Positions 22,778 to 36,212 of a DNA stretch of 64,000 nt are shown one piece after another. Source of the DNA: Acanthosepion esculentum. Taxonomy: Eukaryota > Mollusca > Cephalopoda > Sepiida > Sepiidae. The position numbers and the translations under genes are program-made. The stretch is from contig OZ038509.1 of NCBI GenBank assembly GCA_964036315.1, positions 29,714,968 through 29,778,967 on the forward strand, given 5' to 3'. The notes under the pieces were generated by a model. It had not been told where the DNA came from, made no database searches, and saw nothing but the letters and a program-made list of their open reading frames with translations. Each line of letters starts with the position of its first letter. The first letter of the stretch is position 1.

Positions 22778-24730
22778 AAAGCAATAAAATTATTGAAAAT
22801 CGATATGGTATCGATCAGAAAATATTGATTTTGACAATTTCCAACAGTTTCCACAAAGTTTTATTGCAAATATAAAGTTTTACAAACATTTGAAAAATAT
22901 TGAAATTTCAATGCAAAAGTAAGCATTTCAAGCTAGTTTTTCAGCGTTAAACACGGTATTTTGAAAATTGATGTTGCTGTTTGAAAACATTAGAAAACCA
23001 ATAAAATTATTGAAAATCGATATGGTATCGATCAGAAAATATTGATTTTGACAATTTCCAACAGTTTCCACAAAGTTTTATTGCAAATATTAAGTTTTAC
23101 AAAGTTTTGAAAAATATTGAAATTTCAATGCAAAAGTAAGCATTTCAAGCTAGTTTTTCAACGTTAAACACGGTATTTTGAAAATTGATGTTGCTGTTTG
23201 AAAACATTAGAAAACCAATAAAATTATTGAAAATCGATATGGTATCGATCAGAAAATATAGATTTTGACAATTTCCCACAGTTTCCACAAAGTTTTATTG
23301 CAAATATTAAGTTTTACAAAGTTTTGAAAAATATTGAAATTTCAACGCAAAAGTCAGCATTTCAAGCTACTTTTTCAACGTTAAACACGCTATTTTGCAA
23401 ATTGATGTTGCTGTTTGAAAACATTAGAAAACCAATAAAATTATTGAAAATCGATATGGTATCGATCAGAAAATATTGATTTTGACAATTTCCAACAGTT
23501 TCCACAAAGTTTTATTGCAAATATAAAGTTTTACAAACATTTGAAAAATATTGAAATTTCAATGCAAAAGTAAGCATTTCAAGCTAGTTTTTCAACGTTA
23601 AACACGGTATTTTGCAAATTGATGTTGCTGTTTGAAAACATTAGAAAACCAATAAAATTATTGAAAATCGATATGGTATCGATCAGAAAATATTGATTTT
23701 GACAATTTCCAACAGTTTCCACAAAGTTTTATTGCAAATATTAAGTTTTACAAAGTTTTGAAAAATATTGAAATTTCAATGCAAAAGTAAGCATTTCAAG
23801 CTAGTTTTTCAACGTTAAACACGGTATTTTGCAAATTGATGTTGCTGTTTGAAAACATTAGAAAACCAATAAAATTATTGAAAATCGATATGGTATCGAT
23901 CAGAAAATATTGATTTTGACAATTTCCAACAGTTTCCACAAAGTTTTATTGCAAATATTAAGTTTTACAAAGTTTTGAAAAATATTGAAATTTCAATGCA
24001 AAAGTAAGCATTTCAAGCTAGTTTTTCAACGTTAAACACGGTATTTTGCAAATTGATGTTGCTGTTTGAAAACATTAGAAAACCAATAAAATTATTGAAA
24101 ATCGATATGGTATCGATCAGAAAATATTGATTTTGACAATTTCCAACAGTTTCCACAAAGTTTTATTGCAAATATTAAGTTTTACAAAGTTTTGAAAAAT
24201 ATTGAAATTTCAATGCAAAAGTAAGCATTTCAAGCTAGTTTTTCAACGTTAAACACGGTATTTTGCAAATTGATGTTGCTGTTTGAAAACATTAGAAAAC
24301 CAATAAAATTATTGAAAATCGATATGGTATCGATCAGAAAATATTTATTTTGAGAATTTCCAACAGTTTCCACAAAGTTTTATTGCAAATATAATGTTTT
24401 ACAAACTTTTGAAAAATATTGAAATTTCAACGCAAAAGTCAGCATTTCAAGCTACTTTTTCAACGTTAAACACGCTATTTTGCAAATTGATGTTGCTGTT
24501 TGAAAACATTAGAAAACCAATAAAATTATTGAAAATCGATATGGTATCGATCAGAAAATATAGATTTTGACAATTTCCAACAGTTTCCACAAAGTTTTAT
24601 TGCAAATATTAAGTTTTACAAAGTTTTGAAAAATATTGAAATTTCAATGCAAAAGTAAGCATCTCAAGCTAGTTTTTCAACGTTAAACACGGTATTCTGC
24701 AAATTAATGTTGCTGTTTGAAAACATTAGA
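22778..24730 (+). repeat. Higher-order unit B1 (9 monomers, 1,953 bp)
   Basis: Opens with the GCAATAAA monomer carrying TTTTCAGCGTT (22943) and closes with the CATCTCAAGC/TATTCTGC monomer. The step to the next TTTTCAGCGTT (24896) is exactly 1,953 bp. Inside are a TTTCCCACAG C-type copy, a run of three plain TATTAAG T-type copies (23646-24296) and an ATATTTATTTT/TATAATG C-type copy with a private TTTTGAGAAT. Confidence 0.88.
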
Positions 24731-26683
24731 AAAGCAATAAAATTATTGAAAATCGATATGGTATCGATCAGAAAATATTGATTTTGACAATTTCCAACAG
24801 TTTCCACAAAGTTTTATTGCAAATATAAAGTTTTACAAACATTTGAAAAATATTGAAATTTCAATGCAAAAGTAAGCATTTCAAGCTAGTTTTTCAGCGT
24901 TAAACACGGTATTTTGAAAATTGATGTTGCTGTTTGAAAACATTAGAAAACCAATAAAATTATTGAAAATCGATATGGTATCGATCAGAAAATATTGATT
25001 TTGACAATTTCCAACAGTTTCCACAAAGTTTTATTGCAAATATTAAGTTTTACAAAGTTTTGAAAAATATTGAAATTTCAATGCAAAAGTAAGCATTTCA
25101 AGCTAGTTTTTCAACGTTAAACACGGTATTTTGAAAATTGATGTTGCTGTTTGAAAACATTAGAAAACCAATAAAATTATTGAAAATCGATATGGTATCG
25201 ATCAGAAAATATTGATTTTGACAATTTCCAACAGTTTCCACAAAGTTTTATTGCAAATATAAAGTTTTACAAACATTTGAAAAATATTGAAATTTCAATG
25301 CAAAAGTAAGCATTTCAAGCTAGTTTTTCAACGTTAAACACGGTATTTTGCAAATTGATGTTGCTGTTTGAAAACATTAGAAAACCAATAAAATTATTGA
25401 AAATCGATATGGTATCGATCAGAAAATATTGATTTTGACAATTTCCAACAGTTTCCACAAAGTTTTATTGCAAATATTAAGTTTTACAAAGTTTTGAAAA
25501 ATATTGAAATTTCAATGAAAAAGTAAGCATTTCAAGCTAGTTTTTCAACGTTAAACACGGTATTTTGCAAATTGATGTTGCTGTTTGAAAACATTAGAAA
25601 ACCAATAAAATTATTGAAAATCGATATGGTATCGATCAGAAAATATTGATTTTGACAATTTCCAACAGTTTCCACAAAGTTTTATTGCAAATATTAAGTT
25701 TTACAAAGTTTTGAAAAATATTGGAATTTCAATGCAAAAGTAAGCATTTCAAGCTAGTTTTTCAACGTTAAACACGGTATTTTGCAAATTGATGTTGCTG
25801 TTTGAAAACATTAGAAAACCAATAAAATTATTGAAAATCGATATGGTATCGATCAGAAAATATTGATTTTGACAATTTCCAACAGTTTCCACAAAGTTTT
25901 ATTGCAAATATTAAGTTTTACAAAGTTTTGAAAAATATTGAAATTTCAATGCAAAAGTAAGCATTTCAAGCTAGTTTTTCAACGTTAAACACGGTATTTT
26001 GCAAATTGATGTTGCTGTTTGAAAACATTAGAAAACCAATAAAATTATTGAAAATCGATATGGTATCGATCAGAAAATATTTATTTTGACAATTTCCAAC
26101 AGTTTCCACAAAGTTTTATTGCAAATATAATGTTTTACAAACTTTTGAAAAATATTGAAATTTCAACGCAAAAGTCAGCATTTCAAGCTACTTTTTCAAC
26201 GTTAAACACGCTATTTTGCAAATTGATGTTGCTGTTTGAAAACATTAGAAAACCAATAAAATTATTGAAAATCGATATGGTATCGATCAGAAAATATTGA
26301 TTTTGACAATTTCCAACAGTTTCCACAAAGTTTTATTGCAAATATAAAGTTTTACAAACATTTGAAAAATATTGAAATTTCAATGCAAAAGTAAGCATTT
26401 CAAGCTAGTTTTTCAACGTTAAACACGGTATTTTGCAAATTGATGTTGCTGTTTGAAAACATTAGAAAACCAATAAAATTATTGAAAATCGATATGGTAT
26501 CGATCAGAAAATATAGATTTTGACAATTTCCAACAGTTTCCACAAAGTTTTATTGCAAATATTAAGTTTTACAAAGTTTTGAAAAATATTGAAATTTCAA
26601 TGCAAAAGTAAGCATCTCAAGCTAGTTTTTCAACGTTAAACACGGTATTCTGCAAATTAATGTTGCTGTTTGAAAACATTAGA
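24731..26683 (+). repeat. Higher-order unit B2 (9 monomers, 1,953 bp)
   Basis: Same bookends as B1 and the same length. It lacks the TTTCCCACAG monomer of B1 but has an additional TATAAAG/AAACATTTG monomer before the closing one. CAATGAAAAAG (near 25517) is shared with unit B3. TTGGAATTT near 25722 is private. Confidence 0.87.
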
Positions 26684-28202
26684 AAAGCAATAAAATTATT
26701 GAAAATCGATATGGTATCGATCAGAAAATATTGATTTTGACAATTTCCAACAGTTTCCACAAAGTTTTATTGCAAATATAAAGTTTTACAAACATTTGAA
26801 AAATATTGAAATTTCAATGCAAAAGTAAGCATTTCAAGCTAGTTTTTCATCGTTAAACACGGTATTTTGAAAATTGTTGTTGCTGTTTGAAAACATTAGA
26901 AAACCAATAAAATTATTGAAAATCGATATGGTATCGATCAGAAAATATTGATTTTGACAATTTCCAACAGTTTCCACAAAGTTTTATTGCAAATATTAAG
27001 TTTTACAAAGTTTTGAAAAATATTGAAATTTCAATGCAAAAGTAAGCATTTCAAGCTAGTTTTTCAACGTTAAACACGGTATTTTGAAAATTGATGTTGC
27101 TGTTTGAAAACATTAGAAAACCAATAAAATTATTGAAAATCGATATGGTATCGATCAGAAAATATTGATTTTGACAATTTCCAACAGTTTCCACAAAGTT
27201 TTATTGCAAATATAAAGTTTTACAAACATTTGAAAAATATTGAAATTTCAATGCAAAAGTAAGCATTTCAAGCTAGTTTTTCAACGTTAAACACGGTATT
27301 TTGCAAATTGATGTTGCTGTTTGAAAACATTAGAAAACCAATAAAATTATTGAAAATCGATATGGTATCGATCAGAAAATATTGATTTTGACAATTTCCA
27401 ACAGTTTCCACAAAGTTTTATTGCAAATATTAAGTTTTACAAAGTTTTGAAAAATATTGAAATTTCAATGAAAAAGTAAGCATTTCAAGCTAGTTTTTCA
27501 ACGTTAAACACGGTATTTTGCAAATTGATGTTGCTGTTTGAAAACATTAGAAAACCAATAAAATTATTGAAAATCGATATGGTATCGATCAGAAAATATT
27601 GATTTTGACAATTTCCAACAGTTTCCACAAAGTTTTATTGCAAATATAATGTTTTACAAACTTTTGAAAAATATTGAAATTTCAACGCAAAAGTCAGCAT
27701 TTCAAGCTACTTTTTCAACGTTAAACACGCTATTTTGCAAATTGATGTTGCTGTTTGAAAACATTAGAAAACCAATAAAATTATTGAAAATCGATATGGT
27801 ATCGATCAGAAAATATTGATTTTGACAATTTCCAACAGTTTCCACAAAGTTTTATTGCAAATATAAAGTTTTACAAACATTTGAAAAATATTGAAATTTC
27901 AATGCAAAAGTAAGCATTTCAAGCTAGTTTTTCAACGTTAAACACGGTATTTTGCAAATTGATGTTGCTGTTTGAAAACATTAGAAAACCAATAAAATTA
28001 TTGAAAATCGATATGGTATCGATCAGAAAATATTGATTTTGACAATTTCCAACAGTTTCCACAAAGTTTTATTGCAAATATTAAGTTTTACAAAGTTTTG
28101 AAAAATATTGAAATTTCAATGCAAAAGTAAGCATCTCAAGCTAGTTTTTCAACGTTAAACACGGTATTCTGCAAATTAATGTTGCTGTGTGAAAACATTA
28201 GA
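26684..28202 (+). repeat. Higher-order unit B3 (7 monomers, 1,519 bp)
   Basis: Opening monomer has TTTTCATCGTT (26849) in place of CAGCGTT, plus a private ATTGTTGTTGC. Markers CAATGAAAAAG (near 27470), TATAATG C-type and the closing CATCTCAAGC monomer are retained. Two of the plain T-type copies of B2 are missing, so the unit is shorter by exactly two monomers. The closing monomer carries GCTGTGTG, shared with later units only. Confidence 0.86.
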
Positions 28203-29938
28203 AAAGCAATAAAATTATTGAAAATCGATATGGTATCGATCAGAAAATATAGATTTTGACAATTTCCAACAGTTTCCACAAAGTTTTATTGCAAATATAA
28301 AGTTTTACAAACATTTGAAAAATATTGAAATTTCAATGCAAAAGTAAGCATTTCAAGCTAGTTTTTCAGCGTTAAACACGGTATTTTGAAAATTGATGTT
28401 GCTGTTTGAAAACATTAGAAAACCAATAAAATTATTGAAAATCGATATGGTATCGATCTGAAAATATTGATTTTGACAATTTCCAACAGTTTCCACAAAG
28501 TTTTATTGCAAATATAAAGTTTTACAAACATTTGAAAAATATTGAAATTTCAATGCAAAAGTAAGCATTTCAAGCTAGTTTTTCAACGTTAAACACGGTA
28601 TTTTGAAAATTGATGTTGCTGTTTGAAAACATTAGAAAACCAATAAAATTATTGAAAATCGATATGGTATCGATCAGAAAATATAGATTTTGACAATTTC
28701 CCACAGTTTCCACAAAGTTTTATTGCAAATATTAAGTTTTACAAAGTTTTGAAAAATATTGAAATTTCAACGCAAAAGTCAGCATTTCAAGCTACTTTTT
28801 CAACGTTAAACACGCTATTTTGCAAATTGATGTTGCTGTTTGAAAACATTAGAAAACCAATAAAATTATTGAAAATCGATATGGTATCGATCAGAAAATA
28901 TTGATTTTGACAATTTCCAACAGTTTCCACAAAGTTTTATTGCAAATATAAAGTTTTACAAACATTTGAAAAATATTGAAATTTCAATGCAAAAGTAAGC
29001 ATTTCAAGCTAGTTTTTCAACGTTAAACACGGTATTTTGCAAATTGATGTTGCTGTTTGAAAACATTAGAAAACCAATAAAATTATTGAAAATCGATATG
29101 GTATCGATCAGAAAATATTGATTTTGACAATTTCCAACAGTTTCCACAAAGTTTTATTGCAAATATTAAGTTTTACAAAGTTTTGAAAAATATTGAAATT
29201 TCAATGCAAAAGTAAGCATTTCAAGCTAGTTTTTCAACGTTAAACACGGTATTTTGCAAATTGATGTTGCTGTTTGAAAACATTAGAAAACCAATAAAAT
29301 TATTGAAAATCGATATGGTATCGATCAGAAAATATTTATTTTGACAATTTCCAACAGTTTCCACAAAGTTTTATTGCAAATATAATGTTTTACAAACTTT
29401 TGAAAAATATTGAAATTTCAACGCAAAAGTCAGCATTTCAAGCTACTTTTTCAACGTTAAACACGCTATTTTGCAAATTGATGTTGCTGTTTGAAAACAT
29501 TAGAAAACCAATAAAATTATTGAAAATCGATATGGTATCGATCAGAAAATATTTATTTTGACAATTTCCAACAGTTTCCACAAAGTTTTATTGCAAATAT
29601 AAAGTTTTACAAACATTTGAAAAATATTGAAATTTCAATGCAAAAGTAAGCATTTCAAGCTAGTTTTTCAACGTTAAACACGGTATTTTGCAAATTGATG
29701 TTGCTGTTTGAAAACATTAGAAAACCAATAAAATTATTGAAAATCGATATGGTATCGATCAGAAAATATAGATTTTGACAATTTCCAACAGTTTCCACAA
29801 AGTTTTATTGCAAATATTAAGTTTTACAAAGTTTTGAAAAATATTGAAATTTCAATGCAAAAGTAAGCATCTCAAGCTAGTTTTTCAACGTTAAACACGG
29901 TATTCTGCAAATTAATGTTGCTGTGTGAAAACATTAGA
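28203..29938 (+). repeat. Higher-order unit B4 (8 monomers, 1,736 bp)
   Basis: Opens with GCAATAAA/TTTTCAGCGTT (28368), followed by an ATCTGAAAAT monomer without the 6-bp deletion, a TTTCCCACAG C-type, TATAAAG, a T-type copy, two successive ATATTTATTTT monomers, and the CATCTCAAGC/GCTGTGTG closing monomer. The undeleted ATCTGAAAAT monomer is a plausible relative of the deleted form in B5 and B6, although its CAAGCTAG and AAACATTTG differ. Confidence 0.85.
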
Positions 29939-30583
29939 AAAGCAATAAAATTATTGAAAATCGATATGGTATCGATCAGAAAATATTGATTTTGACAATT
30001 TCCAACAGTTTCCACAAAGTTTTATTGCAAATATAAAGTTTTACAAACATTTGAAAAATATTGAAATTTCAATGCAAAAGTAAGCATTTCAAGCTAGTTT
30101 TTCAGCGTTAAACACGGTATTTTGAAAATTGATGTTGCTGTTTGAAAACATTAGAAAACCAATAAAATTATTGAAAATCGATATGGTATCGATCTGAAAA
30201 TATTGATTTTGACAATTTCCAACAGTTTCCACAAAGTTTTATTGCAAATATAAAGTTTTACAAACTTTTGAAAAATATTGAAATTTCAATGCAAAAGTAA
30301 GCATTTCAATCTAGTTTTTCAACGTTAAACACGGTATTTTGAAAATTGATGTTTGAAAACATTAGAAAACCAATAAAATTATTGAAAATCGATATGGTAT
30401 CGATCAGAAAATATTGATTTTGACAATTTCCAACAGTTTCCACAAAGTTTTATTGCAAATATTATGTTTTACAAACTTCTGAAAAATATTGAAATTTCAA
30501 CGCAAAAGTCAGCATTTCAAGCTACTTTTTCAACGTTAAACACGCTATTTTGCAAATTGATGTTGCTCTTTGAAAACATTAGA
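29939..30583 (+). repeat. Deletion cassette, copy 2
   Basis: Same three monomers as 14756-15400: TTTTCAGCGTT, then ATCTGAAAAT/TTTCAATCTAG with GATGTTTG, then AAACTTCTG/GCTCTTTG, 645 bp. It lies 15,183 bp from copy 1, which is 70 x 217 minus the 7 bases of known net indels between them. Confidence 0.9.
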
Positions 30584-32102
30584 AAACCAATAAAATTATT
30601 GAAAATCGATATGGTATCGATCAGAAAATATTGATTTTGACAATTTCCAACAGTTTCCACAAAGTTTTATTGCAAATATTATGTTTTACAAACTTTTGAA
30701 AAATATTGAAATTTCAACGCAAAAGTCAGCATTTCAAGCTACTTTTTCAACGTTAAACACGCTATTCTGCAAATTAATGTTGCTGTTTGAAAACATTAGA
30801 AAACCAATAAAATTATTGAAAATCGTTATAATATCGATCAGAAAATATAGATTTTGACAATTTCCAACAGTTTCCACAAAGTTTTATTGCAAATATTAAG
30901 TTTTACAAAGTTTTGAAAAATATTGAAATTTCAATGCAAAAGTAAGCATTTCAAGTTAGTTTTTCAACGTTAAACACGGTATTTTGCAAATTGATGTTGC
31001 TGTTTGAAAACATTAGAAAACCAATAAAATTATTGAAAATCGATATGGTATCGATCAGAAAATATTGATTTTGACAATTTCCAACAGTTTCCACAAAGTT
31101 TTATTGCAAATATAAAGTTTTACAAACATTTGAAAAATATTGAAATTTCAATGCAAAAGTAAGCATTTCAAGCTAGTTTTTCAACGTTAAACACGGTATT
31201 TTGCAAATTGATGTTGCTGTTTGAAAACATTAGAAAACCAATAAAATTATTGAAAATCGATATGGTATCGATCAGAAAATATTGATTTTGACAATTTCCA
31301 ACAGTTTCCACAAAGTTTTATTGCAAATATTAAGTTTTACAAAGTTTTGAAAAATATTGAAATTTCAATGCAAAAGTAAGCATTTCAAGCTAGTTTTTCA
31401 ACGTTAAACACGGTATTTTGCAAATTGATGTTGCTGTTTGAAAACATTAGAAAACCAATAAAATTATTGAAAATCGATATGGTATCGATCAGAAAATATT
31501 TATTTTGACAATTTCCAACAGTTTCCACAAAGTTTTATTGCAAATATAATGTTTTACAAACTTTTGAAAAATATTGAAATTTCAACGCAAAAGTCAGCAT
31601 TTCAAGCTACTTTTTCAACGTTAAACACGCTATTTTGCAAATTGATGTTGCTGTTTGAAAACATTAGAAAACCAATAAAATTATTGAAAATCGATATGGT
31701 ATCGATCAGAAAATATTGATTTTGACAATTTCCAACAGTTTCCACAAAGTTTTATTGCAAATATAAAGTTTTACAAACATTTGAAAAATATTGAAATTTC
31801 AATGCAAAAGTAAGCATTTCAAGCTAGTTTTTCAACGTTAAACACGGTATTTTGCAAATTGATGTTGCTGTTTGAAAACATTAGAAAACCAATAAAATTA
31901 TTGAAAATCGATATGGTATCGATCAGAAAATATAGATTTTGACAATTTCCAACAGTTTCCACAAAGTTTTATTGCAAATATTAAGTTTTACAAAGTTTTG
32001 AAAAATATTGAAATTTCAATGCAAAAGTAAGCATCTCAAGCTAGTTTTTCAACGTTAAACACGGTATTCTGCAAATTAATGTTGCTGTGTGAAAACATTA
32101 GA
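29939..32102 (+). repeat. Higher-order unit B5 (10 monomers, 2,164 bp)
   Basis: 10 x 217 - 6. Begins with the three-monomer deletion cassette (29939-30583, deletion about 30353), then a TATTATG/TATTCTGC monomer, a CGTTATAATATC monomer (30824) with TTTCAAGTTAG, TATAAAG, a T-type copy, ATATTTATTTT/TATAATG, TATAAAG and the CATCTCAAGC/GCTGTGTG closing monomer. The TATTATG-CGTTAT pair is the junction motif of series A, so this unit joins A-type and B-type segments. Confidence 0.87.
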
Positions 32103-32747
32103 AAAGCAATAAAATTATTGAAAATCGATATGGTATCGATCAGAAAATATTGATTTTGACAATTTCCAACAGTTTCCACAAAGTTTTATTGCAAATATAA
32201 AGTTTTACAAACATTTGAAAAATATTGAAATTTCAATGCAAAAGTAAGCATTTCAAGCTAGTTTTTCAGCGTTAAACACGGTATTTTGAAAATTGATGTT
32301 GCTGTTTGAAAACATTAGAAAACCAATAAAATTATTGAAAATCGATATGGTATCGATCTGAAAATATTGATTTTGACAATTTCCAACAGTTTCCACAAAG
32401 TTTTATTGCAAATATAAAGTTTTACAAACTTTTGAAAAATATTGAAATTTCAATGCAAAAGTAAGCATTTCAATCTAGTTTTTCAACGTTAAACACGGTA
32501 TTTTGAAAATTGATGTTTGAAAACATTAGAAAACCAATAAAATTATTGAAAATCGATATGGTATCGATCAGAAAATATTGATTTTGACAATTTCCAACAG
32601 TTTCCACAAAGTTTTATTGCAAATATTATGTTTTACAAACTTCTGAAAAATATTGAAATTTCAACGCAAAAGTCAGCATTTCAAGCTACTTTTTCAACGT
32701 TAAACACGCTATTTTGCAAATTGATGTTGCTCTTTGAAAACATTAGA
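32103..32747 (+). repeat. Deletion cassette, copy 3
   Basis: Same markers as the other copies; 6-bp deletion at about 32516. It lies 2,164 bp after copy 2, that is ten monomers less the deletion. Confidence 0.9.
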
Positions 32748-32964
32748 AAACCAATAAAATTATTGAAAATCGATATGGTATCGATCAGAAAATATTGATT
32801 TTGACAATTTCCAACAGTTTCCATAAAGTTTTATTGCAAATATTAAGTTTTACAAAGTTTTGAAAAATATTGAAATTTCAATGCAAAAGTAAGCATTTCA
32901 AGCTAGTTTTTCAACGTTAAACACGGTATTTTGAAAATTGATGTTGCTGTTTGAAAACATTAGA

Positions 32965-33397
32965 AAACCAATAAAATTATTGAAAATCCATATGGTACCG
33001 ATCAGAAAATATTGATTTTGACAATTTCCAACAGTTTCCACAAAGTTTTATTGAAATATAAAGTTTTACAAAGTTTTGAAAAATATTGAAATTTCAATGC
33101 AAAAGTAAGCATTTCAAGCTAGTTTTTCAACGTTAAACACGGTATTTTGCAAATTGATGTTGCTGTTTGAAAACATTAGAAAACCAATAAAATTATTGAA
33201 AATCGATATGGTATCGATCAGAAAATATTGATTTTGACAATTTCCAACAGTTTCCACAAAGTTTTATTGCAAATATAAAGTTGTACAAACATTTTAAAAA
33301 TATTGAAATTTCAATGCAAAAGTAAGCATTTCAAGCTAGTTTTTCAACGTTAAACACGGTATTTTAAAAATTGATGTTGCTGTTTGAAAACATTAGA
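32965..33397 (+). repeat. Two-monomer CCATATGGTACC pair, copy 1
   Basis: First monomer: CCATATGGTACC replaces the dyad core and ATTGAAATAT has lost one base (about 33053). Second: GTTGTACAAAC and TATTTTAAAAATTG. The next monomer begins AGAATACC. All these markers recur at 36213-36645, 3,248 bp away (15 monomers less 7 bp of known indels). Confidence 0.88.
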
Positions 33398-34916
33398 ATA
33401 CCAATAAAATTATTGAAAATCGATATGGTATCGATCAGAAAATATTGATTTTGACAATTTCCAACAGTTTCCACAAAGTTTTATTGCAAATATTAAGTTT
33501 TACAAAGTTTTGAAAAATATTGAAATTTCAATGCAAAAGTAAGCATTTCAAGCTAGTTTTTCAACGTTAAACACGGTATTTTGAAAATTGATGTTGCTGT
33601 TTGAAAACATTAGAAAACCAATAAAATTATTGAAAATCGATATGGTATCGATCAGAAAATATTGATTTTGACAATTTCCAACAGTTTCCACAAAGTTTTA
33701 TTGCAAATATTAAGTTTTACAAAGTTTTGAAAAATATTGAAATTTCAATGCAAAAGTAAGCATTTCAAGCTAGTTTTTCAACGTTAAACACGGTATTTTG
33801 CAAATTGATGTTGCTGTTTGAAAACATTAGAAAACCAATAAAATTATTGAAAATCGATATGGTATCGATCAGAAAATATAGATTTTGACAATTTCCCACA
33901 GTTTCCACAAAGTTTTATTGCAAATATTAAGTTTTACAAAGTTTTGAAAAATATTGAAATTTCAACGCAAAAGTAAGCATTTCAAGCTAGTTTTTCAACG
34001 TTAAACACGCTATTTTGCAAATTGATGTTGCTGTTTGAAAACATTAGAAAACCAATAAAATTATTGAAAATCGATATGGTATCGATCAGAAAATATTGAT
34101 TTTGACAATTTCCAACAGTTTCCACAAAGTTTTATTGCAAATATAAAGTTTTAGAAACATTTGAAAAATATTGAAATTTCAATGCAAAAGTAAGCATTTC
34201 AAGCTAGTTTTTCAACGTTAAACACGGTATTTTGCAAATTGATGTTGCTGTTTGAAAACATTAGAAAACCAATAAAATTATTGAAAATCGATATGGTATC
34301 GATCAGAAAATATAGATTTTGACAATTTCCAACAGTTTCCACAAAGTTTTATTGCAAATATTAAGTTTTACAAAGTTTTGAAAAATATTGAAATTTCAAA
34401 GGAAAAGTAAGCATCTCAAGCTAGTTTTTCAACGTTAAACACGGTATTCTGCAAATTAATGTTGCTGTTTGAAAACATTAGAAAACCTATAAAATTATTG
34501 AAAATCGATATGGTATCGATCAGAAAATATTGATTTTGACAATTTCCAACAGTTTCCACAAAGTTTTATTGCAAATATTATGTTTTACAAACTTTTGAAA
34601 AATATTGAAATTTCAACGCAAAAGTCAGCATTTCAAGCTACTTTTTCAACGTTAAACACGCTATTCTGCAAATTAATGTTGCTGTTTGAAAACATTAGAA
34701 AACCAATAAAATTATTGAAAATCGATATGGTATCGATCAGAAAATATAGATTTTGACAATTTCCAACAGTTTCCACAAAGTTTTATTGCAAATATTAAGT
34801 TTTACAAAGTTTTGAAAAATATTGAAATTTCAATGCAAAAGTAAGCATCTCAAGCTAGTTTTTCAACGTTAAACACGGTATTCTGCAAATTAATGTTGCT
34901 GTTTGAAAACATTAGA

Positions 34917-35561
34917 AAAGCAATAAAATTATTGAAAATCGATATGGTATCGATCAGAAAATATTGATTTTGACAATTTCCAACAGTTTCCACAAAGTTT
35001 TATTGCAAATATAAAGTTTTACAAACATTTGAAAAATATTGAAATTTCAATGCAAAAGTAAGCATTTCAAGCTAGTTTTTCAGCGTTAAACACGGTATTT
35101 TGAAAATTGATGTTGCTGTTTGAAAACATTAGAAAACCAATAAAATTATTGAAAATCGATATGGTATCGATCTGAAAATATTGATTTTGACAATTTCCAA
35201 CAGTTTCCACAAAGTTTTATTGCAAATATAAAGTTTTACAAACTTTTGAAAAATATTGAAATTTCAATGCAAAAGTAAGCATTTCAATCTAGTTTTTCAA
35301 CGTTAAACACGGTATTTTGAAAATTGATGTTTGAAAACATTAGAAAACCAATAAAATTATTGAAAATCGATATGGTATCGATCAGAAAATATTGATTTTG
35401 ACAATTTCCAACAGTTTCCACAAAGTTTTATTGCAAATATTATGTTTTACAAACTTCTGAAAAATATTGAAATTTCAACGCAAAAGTCAGCATTTCAAGC
35501 TACTTTTTCAACGTTAAACACGCTATTTTGCAAATTGATGTTGCTCTTTGAAAACATTAGA
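34917..35561 (+). repeat. Deletion cassette, copy 4
   Basis: Same markers; 6-bp deletion at about 35331. It lies 2,814 bp after copy 3. The following monomers (TATTATG C-type, then CGCGATTTTG near 35740) match those after copy 1, so the shared segment with 14756 onward is longer than the cassette. Confidence 0.9.
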
Positions 35562-36212
35562 AAACCAATAAAATTATTGAAAATCGATATGGTATCGATC
35601 AGAAAATATTGATTTTGACAATTTCCAACAGTTTCCACAAAGTTTTATTGCAAATATTATGTTTTACAAACTTTTGAAAAATATTGAAATTTCAACGCAA
35701 AAGTCAGCATTTCAAGCTACTTTTTCAACGTTAAACACGCGATTTTGCAAATTGATGTTGCTGTTTGAAAACATTAGAAAACCAATAAAATTATTGAAAA
35801 TCGATATGGTATCGATCAGAAAATATTGATTTTGACAATTTAAAACAGTTTCCACAAAGTTTTATTGCAAATATTAAGTTTTACAAAGTTTTGAAAAATA
35901 TTGAAATTTCAATGCAAAAGTAAGCATTTCAAGCTAGTTTTTCAAAGTTAAACACGGTATTTTGCAAATTGATGTTGCTGTTTGAAAACATTAGAAAACC
36001 AATAAAATTATTGAAAATCGATATGGTATCGATCAGAAAATATTGATTTTGACAATTTCCAACAGTTTCCACAAAGTTTTATTGCAAATATTAAGTTTTA
36101 CAAAGTTTTGAAAAATATTGAAATTTCAATGCAAAAGTAAGCATTTCAAGCTAGTTTTTCAACGTTAAACACGGTATTTTGAAAATTGATGTTGCTGTTT
36201 GAAAACATTAGA
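35562..36212 (+). repeat. Three monomers after deletion cassette 4
   Basis: A C-type monomer with CGCGATTTTG, a T-type monomer with private TTTAAAACAG and CAAAGTTAAAC, and a T-type monomer ending TTTTGAAAA. They correspond to the monomers after 15401. Confidence 0.75.

Larger units (their letters stand above)
32103..34916 (+). repeat. Higher-order unit B6 (13 monomers, 2,814 bp)
   Basis: 13 x 217 - 7. Opens with the deletion cassette (32103-32747), followed by a monomer with CCATAAAG, the CCATATGGTACC pair (32965-33397), plain T-type copies, a TTTCCCACAG recombinant, TTTTAGAAACATTT, a CATCTCAAGC monomer with TTTCAAAGGAAAAG, TATTATG/TATTCTGC and a final CATCTCAAGC/TATTCTGC monomer. It is the longest unit of the series. 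Confidence 0.85.
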
